Assembly (NCBI GenBank): GCA_964017195.1
Contig: OZ024896.1
Location: forward strand, 2,229,987 to 2,293,986
DNA: 64,000 nt
DNA from: Siderastrea radians
Lineage: Eukaryota; Cnidaria; Anthozoa; Scleractinia; Rhizangiidae
Direction: 5' to 3'
Within the stretch, counting starts at the first letter, position 1. Every line of letters starts with the position of its first letter. The notes below the pieces were generated by a model, which saw nothing but the letters and a program-made list of their open reading frames with translations, was not told where the DNA came from and searched no databases. This document shows, one piece after another, positions 55,305-64,000 of the stretch. A program made the position numbers and the translations under genes.

Positions 55305-56542
55305 CTTGATAAGCACTGGAACGTACGAAATAAGTATTATACTGTTAACATTGAGGCCACCTGTAGGTACAATGTATCTTACAGAGTTTTCAAAATGTAA
55401 GAAGCTAAATGATATGAGAAAATTTCAAAAACTTTCATCAACCAATTGTTCGAGGGATCAGTCGTTTTTCTCGACCATTCAATTAGTCAATTGTTAGACC
55501 AACCAATTGATCGATCAATTTTTCAATCATAAATCGATAAATCGATGGATCAATCAGTCAATCAGTTGGGTATAAAAATAACGTCATTTCTTCAGTTATA
55601 CTCTCTAGGAACTAGTTTCATATCATGCATGCATTGGTAACTTTCGAGACAGGTTAAGATGATTACTTAAAAGGCGGCTGCGGTAGGTGTTACGCGCACC
55701 ATCCTCACCTGACCTGGAGACGTCTAATTGTCTCACTATTTATTGTATATACGCTACATTTTAGCCATTACCTTATCGGACCGTTCCTTTGTTCTGCAGG
55801 CCAGAGCAGAATTTCAGCATGTGACTTGGAGACGACTTTATTTGTTAAGTTACGAACAACTGGAGAAACAGGAACTGAGGTACATTGTAAAAGAAATTAA
55901 AAGAAAGAAATTATTACGCGGCAGAGACCCAATTAACTCGCACAGCAACTATGAATAAAACTAGGCGCATTGTATTCCACCGAAATTTTAGTCCAAAGCT
56001 ATTAAGACCACAAGAAGGATTCAGCAGAAGAGAGGGGTTTATTAATTGCGAGCACTGTTTACTAAAGGAGGTTTCTCACGTCTCCAGTTTGGATACTGCA
56101 AGGGATCGCCATTTACATGTGGCAATACGCGTAGTGTAATGATACATATATGCGGATGTTATAGCACATACAGCTCCTTTCCCTTATTATTTTAAAAACC
56201 AGAGTGCTGGCCCGGCCTGAAGGACAGTTTTGCTATAAAGCCGAATCAACTACGGTTGACTGTTTCATACAGCAAGATAACTAGCCTCCTAGTACACTTC
56301 TAAGACGATTTGCACTACGACTTTGAGAAGACTAACTATGATAGCAGCAAGAACTGAATGTTGTTTGTTGGCACAGTTCTTTCGTTGTCATCTCCCTAGA
56401 GAGGGCCCGCAACAAATTTCTTGTGGCAGTGGCGCCATAGCAATATTTTTATGGCCCTTGTGGCCATCATATTCAGTCTTCCTCAACTTCTAAGGGACTT
56501 CTTTCACCATTCATTGCAGAAATCAGGTCTACAAACGATTAC

Positions 56543-56732
56543 CTGCAATCTTTGTTTCCACAGGCAAGAACGCTGATGAACTGTTTCCACAAGCAGAGGT
56601 CCCATAAACCTCAAACGTGTAGTTAGTACCAGGCACCAAATTCTTTACTGTGCATGCTTTTAACTTAGTGGCATTTCCGTAACCGTGATGAGTAAATTTC
56701 TGATCGTAGGGTTTTGATCCAGAGTACTTCAC
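56543..56732 (-). CDS. RPTP exon: FN3, second half
   Basis: KACTVKNLVPGTNYTFEVYG and TSACGNSSSAFLPVETK. Joins in phase 0 to the exon at 57543. Confidence 0.75.
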
Positions 56733-57542
56733 CTTTTGATAACAAAAAGAGTTACTAGTACCTTTCAAAATTAGTGAGCTTGTTTATCTGATTATGCGGT
56801 TGCACTCTCTAATGTGTTGTGAAGCAAATTATTGAGTTGACAGGGTAAGGTTAAAAGAAAATGGCTATATAAGATGCTAGGAGTTTTAAATGAAAATATC
56901 AAAATTACGTTCTTCCACATAAACAAAACTAATAAAACTTTCAACAGATTCCTTCTCCCTATTCAGACTAGGCTTTTCTTTGGTCTTGTTGGAACGGGGA
57001 GTGGAGAATTCCATAACTCCGCGCATTGTACAGTTATGACGTTAAAGCCAAGAGTATTTATTGCGTCCTAAAATGTTTCCTTTGAGGTTTTGCAACATGA
57101 GGTGACGATAATTACGTCGTGATAACATTGAAACTAACGAAAGGACTCTAACTGAAGTAAATAAGGAAGCGTTGCTGTCTGTCAGAATATGTTCACCAAG
57201 GTAACATTAGTTTCATGTCACATTGACATGATACTGCTTGTCGATGTTTTCTATGGCAACCATTCTTTTACAGGTATGATTTTCAATGGCAGATAGATAG
57301 ATAGCAGATGTTCTGAAATCATGACGTTACTTTCCATGAGGTAATTTTGCAGACTTTAAAGAAAAACAGTTTTGAGGGAATTTAAATCCACCGGGTTTCA
57401 TTTTGTATTTAGCGTTTTTGAAATTTCAAAGAAGGGATGTGGGAGGGATGAGAATGTTGGGGTGGTGGAGAGGATGGCGAATATGCCCGTTTAAAGACTA
57501 AATGGGTATATACAATTCCACACGCAATTAAGTTCTTCTTAC

Positions 57543-57649
57543 AATATAATGAAGGCCTTCTTTAGGGGTGACAGTTGGATCTTTCCACTCCAGAGTTACT
57601 CCCGTTTCTTCATGGTTTCTTGCTTTTAAGTTCAAGGGTGCGTTTGGCT
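57543..57649 (-). CDS. RPTP exon: FN3, first half
   Basis: KPNAPLNLKARNHEETGV, then TLEWKDPTVTP. Donor GTAAGA. Confidence 0.75.
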
Positions 57650-57873
57650 CTGATGAAGGTAAATTAGTTCATGAGAACATAGTCAAGCCAAATTTATGGA
57701 TACAAACAAACACCGGTAATAGAATTTATCAACATTTAGTGTTTCTGTAAAGAGGAAAGTTTGTTCTCCTTAAAATAGTTAAAGTAAAATTGGACAAAAT
57801 CTTTATACCAGAACTATTGTTATCTCTGTAGCAAATTCTTTGTTTCCTTTCATCTTCTACAGATTGTACTTAC

Positions 57874-58182
57874 TTGAGGTTTCCAAAATTATGCTTGGGC
57901 TGTAGGGCCCAGGCCCTGCTACAGTATAAGCGCGTACAGACACATTGTATTGGGCACATTTCTGTAATCCGTGCAGGACAACGAATGTTAATGCTCCTGT
58001 TGAATTGACGCTTCTGCTGCTGACAGTAGACCTTCTTGCTCTGAGTCCCTTGAAATCACGTTTAACTTCATAAACGATAACTTTGCTATAACTCTTCTCT
58101 CTTGTTATAGATGCCCATGAAATGTTGAAGGTGCTTTGATTGACTTTCATGGAAGAAACATTTTCTGGACGAACTCCGGGTA
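57874..58182 (-). CDS. RPTP exon: FN3 domain
   Basis: GVRPENVSSMKVNQSTF and ISWASITREKSYSKVIVYEV, then YNVSVRAYTVAGPGPYSP. Phase 1 at both ends. Confidence 0.85.
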
Positions 58183-58723
58183 CTAGTAAAAGACAAGCAA
58201 ATGATTCGCTTACTAATTTGGGTTTCCAATACATTTTGTAAAGTAATAATAATTAGAATTTATAACGCGCCTTTTCCATTCAAATATGATAAAAAGCGCG
58301 TTAAAACAATGCAAAAAATGCAAAAGCTAAAAATGTAAGTAAAATGTGAAATGTAAGTAAAACACTCAATACACTGCGCATTAAAATATTCTAGAGTACG
58401 ACATTCACGGTTGGCATTGAAAGATTCAGCAACCAGGAATGCGTCTATGCAATTCTGAACTCCAAAGTTCAGAGTTTGCATGTTATTCAAAAGTGCAGAA
58501 AAGGTAACAGCAAATACACCACAGTTTGGAAACAGAAAACCACATTTCTACTGGTCCCACTATGACATTCTACGCGCATGCTACAATGGATTAATTTCCG
58601 AATTTATGGGGGCCAAGCATACAAAGCTCTATTTTCGCATGAAACATGATCTACATTAGCTGATTAGGGCGACTTTTAGAGAGAGAAATTTTTAGCATGA
58701 TCATCCGAGACAACAACTTTTAC

Positions 58724-59020
58724 CATATTCTGAAGTAAGGACAGTTAAAGAAGCATTTATTCCAGGTTTGATGGTCACGGCGCTGACATAGAACTCGTAA
58801 TTTACGCCACCTAAGACATCGACTGTGTAACTAAACGTGTCCGCCCCAAAGGTCTCTATGTGAACAACATGTGGGTCTTCACTGTGGCTAAAGAACACCG
58901 TGTAATTCCTGATTATTCCATTCTCTTGCTGAGGCCTTGTCCATGTGAGGTTTATTCTTGGACCATGTGCATCAGTTGGCGCTATATTGGTGTGGTTAAG
59001 AAACTCAGGAGGGCCAGGTG
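58724..59020 (-). CDS. RPTP exon: FN3 domain
   Basis: GPPEFLNHTNIAP, LTWTRPQQENGIIRNY and TVDVLGGVNYEFYV. Source or sister of the two FN3 exons at 4529 and 6988. Confidence 0.85.
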
Positions 59021-60785
59021 CTGAGGAAAAAAAAGAAGCAAGAACTTACCAAATAGTTTATTAGAAATTGCATGCCTTCTTTTCAGGAGAGACAAAAGCA
59101 TGTTTTCTGCCAAACTGCCACGGACTCTCTAAGATTGGTTGAGTTAGTTTCACGAAAGCTTCTGAGGAAAAAGTGCAAAAAAATGCAAAAACGAAATTTA
59201 AAAAATCTGAAGAAAATCAGAACTTAATAAGGTTTTCAAGCGACAGTCAGGGTAATTGTGTCTTTGCTTTGTTAGCTCCTAAGGGCAATCAAGGTCGCTG
59301 CGGAAAAATTCCGAGGTTTCCGGGATCCCAAACGACGCGACGACTGATGGTTGACATTTTTGTGTTAATATTGTAATGGCTGCACTTTTAAGTGAATTGT
59401 CTATACCTCCATCAACAGATTAAATCATATTAACATCAAACGCCACATCATTTCTCCAGGAATCTGACTTTGGAAACAAAATGCCGATAAGTATTTTGAA
59501 ATATTATTAGTAGTAGTATTATTTGCATTAATATTATGAAATTACGTTTCGTTTAAGTTAGTCTGAATCGTATACGAATCAAATTCAGTAAAAGAAGAAA
59601 TAAAAAATGAATAAGGTATCGATTGTCTTAAAAGAAGATGTCTTTTTCTTTACTTGGTAGTCCTGTGCAAAATGCCAAACGCTGGGTACGGATCTTTCAA
59701 GGCTAAATACCCGGCAGTCCGAAATTTTCAAAGGATCTCGACGGGAAGGCTAATTGAAACGTTATGGAAGTATTCGATGTTTGTTTAGAATTGCCAAGTG
59801 ATGGTAAAAGTATATTGGTTTTGTCATTGACGAATTTTCTATTATATACCGCCTATAAAATTGGTATGTATACGGCACCTGGGATACTCGTGGTTTGTTC
59901 CGTCAGTCAGAAACTCTCACAGAATTTGGACGAAAACTCTCAATTCAAACCTGCCAGGTGTATTTGAAGTTTGTCTGGAAATTACAAGCGATCGAAGAAA
60001 CCGATTTGGTTTTCAAGTAGCTGACAAATTTCCTGAGATTGAATATACTACAGAATCGCTAGCTCGATCGCAAGCTGACCGCCTGAGCTGAGCTGTAACA
60101 CCACCATAGTTACACATGACTGATTCTGATTCGTTAAGTTGTTACCTTAGCGAGAAATATGTTGCACAAAACCATGATCGTTTCTAATCACTTGCCACCT
60201 CCTTGCAAAGATAGGAAGCTTAATACTAGCGCTAACTTATCTCAAATCGGGATGATTCTCCGAAAACAGCGTGCCGGGCATTTAGCTTATGTCAGGAAAT
60301 GTGACTACATGCCCGGCAGCCGGGTGCAGTTGTGAAGCTAAATGCCTGGAGCTTTTGAAGGAATTAGGATTGATCAAACGATTTATTATTTATTAATTAG
60401 TCAACCAATAAATTAATTAATCAATCTCAGTTCCAGTCACAAGATCCTGCCAGTTTTACTGTTGTCGCACGTTCTTCTAACAATATCCTTGCGAACTGGC
60501 ATCAGGGGAAAAGCACTAAGTTTGAAAAGGGTACAGCCTTCTTAAGCTTATGGCTTCTTATTAAAACTTTTGATACTTCGTATAAACGAATAATGTTTTA
60601 CAAAGTGAGATAAAAAATTAATAGATCCTGTTGATAGCTTTAGAAAGAGACAATGTATAAAAGTCCAGCCAATCTATGAATTCCTATGCTGGTAATCAAG
60701 CAGTGCCTCTCATCCTCATACATTATTCAAGACTGGTCTCATTGAATGCAACAAAAGATGAACATTAACGAATCAATTAATTAAT

Positions 60786-60940
60786 TAACTAATGAATGAA
60801 TGAATGAATGAACGCACGCACGAACGAACGAACGAACGAACGAACGAACGAACGAATGAATGAATGAATGAATGAATGAATGAAAAATGAATGACTGAAT
60901 GAATGAATGAAAAATGAATGAATGGATGAATATCTTTGTT
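60786..60940. repeat. GAAT/GAAC tetranucleotide array
   Basis: Long run of GAAT, GAAC and GCAC units next to the FN3 exon at 60954, inside the intron. Confidence 0.85.
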
Positions 60941-60953
60941 TGCTAGTTTCTTA

Positions 60954-61260
60954 CCATCTTCCTTTGTTCTCACAACCTGAACAGGACTTCTTGGCCCATC
61001 ACCAGCAGACGTAAACGCCAGCACTTTAAATTCATATTTTGTGTGTGTAAGAAGCCCCGTGACAGTTTTACTAAGGGTTGCTCCATTTGAAATGGTTATT
61101 ATGGACATTGGTGAGCTCACATTGTTTTTCTTTCTGTAGAACAGCTTAAATCCTACGATGATTCCATTTCTGGAGTCTGCTGGTGGCAACTGCCAAGATG
61201 CAACGATACTGGTAGAAGTGTCTTTAGCTGTGGAAAAATTGGTAGGAGCTTGGGAAGGAA
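60954..61260 (-). CDS. RPTP exon: FN3 domain
   Basis: SQAPTNF, ASWQLPPADSRNGIIVGF, KLFYRKKN and YEFKVLAFTSAGDGPRSP. Phase 1 at both ends. Confidence 0.85.
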
Positions 61261-61598
61261 CTAAAAAAAGAAAAGGAAAGAAAGGTAAAACCGCAAATTC
61301 GAATTAGTTTAACCGATTTGTACCTCAGATTTTAAGGACATGAAACCATTTAAGGTCAAACCAAACGTTTTAGACCCCCATTACAGCATTTAGACCCTCA
61401 TTAGAGCTCGGATATAGGGAAGTACTTAAACCATTAATTTACGGAGATATGAAGTAGAAGGGATGCAAAAAAGAAAAAAAAGAATACACTCGCTCAGACA
61501 ATTTTAACGCATTATGACCCAGGCCTACAAAATTGTATTAGTGGAACCACAATTTAATTACACGAAATATCGAACAATTGCATGATGTTAAGGAGTCA

Positions 61599-61744
61599 TA
61601 GCCTGTTCCAGGCGTTCAGATAGTTGAGCGCGAGCGAAAAATAAAGCGAGCGAAAGAGCGGGAAAAAACGAGGGGAGACTGGGGAAGAGGCGCTCGCTTT
61701 CTTTTTCGCTCGCGCTCCACTATCTGAACGCCTGGAACAGGCTA
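61599..61744. mobile_element. Palindromic MITE with 9-bp target duplication
   Basis: Ends TAGCCTGTTCCAGGCGTTC and reverse complement. Flanks AAGGAGTCA (61590-61598) and AAGGAGACA (61745-61753), a 9-bp duplication with one mismatch. Two Mutator-like MITEs in this window share ends starting TAG. Confidence 0.75.
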
Positions 61745-62145
61745 AAGGAGACATTGAATGAAAATCCTTGTCCGTTTTCAAAACGAAATAAAAAATATTT
61801 CAGCAAATTCTTAACATGTCTAAAACAGTTCTGGAGAGGGAGACTAACATAGAAGTACGATGAACGTTAGTGTATTGAATCTGGGGGATAAATAAGAGTC
61901 AGTTGAAGGACATTTTTGCTGCTTTTAAGCCATCGTATTTTCAAATCTAAAAGTCAGTTTACGTCTGCAGGGGCAATTAACTTGCTTGGTTAAGAAAGGA
62001 AAATGTAATGCTCCGACACTTTTATTTAATTCACTTTTTAAAGTGTTCATTACCACGGATCGAAAACCCACCGAAATCTTTCCAGAATAGGGAAGGATAC
62101 ATTAATCATGTACTAACAGTTTGCAAACAATAATAGATGATTTAC

Positions 62146-62293
62146 CCGCAGGTTTAAGTACACCATACAACTCTACTCTTAAAGCTTTACGAGCGAAGAA
62201 CTGGGTTTGTTGGAAACGGATGAACTTCGCTCCCTTTATTTTTGCTAGATTATGTTTAACGATATCTCTTCTTCCGTCGTTTCCGTTGAAGAT
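62146..62293 (-). CDS. RPTP exon: F5/8C domain, second part
   Basis: IFNGNDGRRDIVKHNL, then GAKFIRFQQTQFFARKALRV and ELYG, the end of a discoidin domain. Confidence 0.85.
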
Positions 62294-62912
62294 CTGAAAG
62301 AAAAAGAAAATCTTGCAATTGCTTAAGTAATTACATTATAGCAAGAAATTTCAGAAATGCCACAAGTCTATTTATAGCGAGAATTGTTTCATAGGAAGTT
62401 AATCTATTGACGGATTGACATGGTTTGAAGTTTTCTCGATCAACTGGAATCTTTCCGTTTTGGAATGTAATACTCTTTTAGAGATTTAATTTTTGGCGAC
62501 ACAGGTAAGTCGTGTTCATCTGAAATTAAAAAAGAACACTTTTACGGAATCCAAAAGCGAAACAAAAAAATATTACTTTACTTCGGCAACTTAGACGCAG
62601 CTTGCTTGAATATTGTTCTATTTCGATCTTAACTCTGGAACCTGTAATTGACAGTAATCATAAGTGACACTCACATACATGAAGAGCGTTCTATAGTAGG
62701 GTTTCCTGTCTATTCCTGACTATCACTAACTATTGCTTCACATCAGTATTTAATAACGTTTCAGTTTACTTTAACAACAGCAATCCAGGATTGCTTACAA
62801 CTCGTTGTCACCTAAGGTCCTTCCTTGCACTGTTTCTTGCTTTGGTGATTTACGAAAAAAGTCTCACCATGTACTGAAGAGTCCGTTCACGTTTTGGGTG
62901 TCAAAAACAAAC

Positions 62913-63220
62913 CTTGTCAGTGTTGTCCTCTTGGTAGGTGACCCAATCTGTATTGTTAAGTGAAAACTGCAACTTGTACTTCGTTGTCCAGTGATTAGCG
63001 TTTGGATTTCCTTGAGTAGCTACAGCGCAGATAAAGAACTCGTATTGCAGGTTGATTTGTAAATAATCGTTAGTATTATTATCTGTTTCGGGTGACCACG
63101 TACCATTCCCATTTAGTCGACTTTTTGAAGCGTCATTACCAAAACTTGATGACGAGGCTGAGAAACTGCCGTCTGGAAATGAGTAGTTACTGGTCAGACC
63201 GAGTGCCTGGATTTGACACG
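62913..63220 (-). CDS. RPTP exon: F5/8C domain, first part
   Basis: CQIQALGLTSNYSFPDGSFS, then NDYLQINLQYEFFICAVATQ and LQFSLNNTDWVTYQ: F5/8 type C (discoidin) fold, a carbohydrate or lipid-binding module. Confidence 0.88.
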
Positions 63221-63819
63221 CTGAATATAAACAAGTATTAAAGCAGTTAGATGAAAATAAGGTTAAATAAAAAATAAATTATTGGACTTGGTTTGGCCGC
63301 GCACTGCTGTACCTTAAAATGACATGAACAAATACCGTATTCTTTGGCAAAAGCAACACGTGATATGCCGTTATGCGTTATTTAAACATTTAAGCTATCT
63401 CATCATATCAAATATCTATGCATCAAACCTAAACTACACAAACGCACATTAAAGGTGTTAGGTGCATAATAGTAGAAACTAAAAATGGTCGATAGCTTTT
63501 CTATAGATTGCATTAAACACTATGAAAGGATTACCTTTTGTAATGTGTGCGAAACCTTGATTCTTGTCCGGTACAAGTTTCTACGCGATTTTTCGTACGA
63601 TTTTCGAGAGGGTATAGAATATAGTCCTGACTTTCCACTAACTTTGTAACGTTCACTTGGACGACACAAGGGGACGACTAACTAAAAGCAGCACGTCACA
63701 ATAGTTAGACTACCGAGACTCTAGGGTACCGATTATGTTTCTACTTTCTCAGTGTTGGATATATGATAAACACGCTCTTTTTTAATAAAAGTGTTTAAAG
63801 TGAGAATATGTGATGATAC

Positions 63820-64000
63820 CTCTTCGTGCAGAATACACTTCAACTTCACATAGCGTGAGAGGAACGGGTCCCTTCAAAGTATTTCTAATGGTCACATATT
63901 TTCCGTTTAAACTTGGGCGACAGAAGAATGATGCGCCTTGTCCTTGAGGAACACTGTATCCACCAGCACCACATTTAGGATTAACCACACCACCTCTAGT
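63820..64000 (-). CDS. RPTP exon: end of FTP lectin-like domain (cut by window)
   Basis: GAGGYSVPQGQGASFFC, then RPSLNGKYVTIRN and PLTLCEVEVYSA. LTLCEVEVY is the end mark of eel-fucolectin/tachylectin-4/pentraxin-1 (FTP) domains. It continues beyond the window; the signal peptide is not seen. Confidence 0.75.

Larger units (their letters stand above)
12378..64000 (-). other. Receptor protein tyrosine phosphatase gene, 28 exons seen (5' end outside)
   Basis: One gene assembled from splice-phase-consistent exons: 63820, 62913, 62146, 60954, 58724, 57874, 57543, 56543, 55057, 54366, 54036, 53149, 52514, 35157, 32390, 31804, 30929, 30574, 30037, 29673, 28996, 28123, 15653, 15203, 14714, 13940, 12866 and 12378 (lower coordinates). 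Product: a cell-surface receptor that removes phosphate from tyrosines. Ectodomain FTP lectin end, F5/8C, FN3 repeats; then one membrane helix and tandem PTP domains. The membrane-proximal ectodomain exon (55057-55304) resembles that of R2B RPTPs (kappa/mu). No exon shows a stop or frameshift, so the gene looks functional despite the 16.7-kb Polinton and 11.8-kb repeat block in its introns. Confidence 0.85.

Overview
The window looks like nuclear DNA of an anthozoan cnidarian (coral or sea-anemone type). This rests on the kinds of features present: intron-rich animal coding exons, tRNA-derived SINEs, Penelope-like retroelements with hammerhead-type cores, many small palindromic MITEs, and two Polinton/Maverick elements. 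Species cannot be told from the sequence alone.

Host gene. Most of the window (about 12378 to beyond 64000, minus strand) is one receptor protein tyrosine phosphatase gene. I could place 28 exons with matching splice phases. They encode, N to C: the end of an FTP-type lectin domain, an F5/8 C (discoidin) domain, about four fibronectin-III domains, a membrane-proximal domain resembling the R2B (kappa/mu) RPTP family, one transmembrane helix, a juxtamembrane tail with two YQN motifs, a complete catalytic D1 PTP domain, and a D2 PTP domain whose WPD loop reads WTE. Two more FN3 exons on the same strand (4529-4825, 6988-7266) lie beyond the stop codon and probably belong to a tandem paralogue or its remnant.

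Polinton 1 (1 to about 2710) is a truncated, decayed piece: DNA polymerase B C-terminus, integrase and a zinc-ribbon protein, in inverted order relative to the full element. Polinton 2 (35303-52004, 16.7 kb) is complete from end to end. It sits in an RPTP intron just before the D1 domain and is flanked by TTAAAT on both sides. It has 372-bp terminal inverted repeats, each beginning with an 187-bp palindrome. It encodes two related Cys-rich proteins, several small unknown proteins, a collagen-like fibre protein, a packaging ATPase, a penton-like and a double-jelly-roll major capsid protein, core-like basic proteins, an adenain-like protease, a zinc-ribbon peptide, a phospholipase A2-like protein, an integrase and protein-primed PolB. 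Most genes start a few bases after a TATATAC-like box. Most of the larger genes carry one or more frameshifts or stops, several at A or T runs, so this copy is decayed or the assembly has indel errors. Between the left and middle gene blocks lies a GC-rich stretch of about 280 nt that folds into a closed multi-hairpin structure, followed by a GTCAC/GTGAC array.

Other content. An IS630/Tc1-like transposon (7623-9440) lies beside a Penelope fragment. A second Penelope element (about 32697-34610) lies in an intron. The 12-kb intron inside D2 holds an 11.8-kb segment bounded by 1.4-kb inverted repeats ending in TTAA; it contains an 89-bp minisatellite of about 29 copies and a nested foldback element. 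At least three palindromic MITEs carry 9-bp target duplications.
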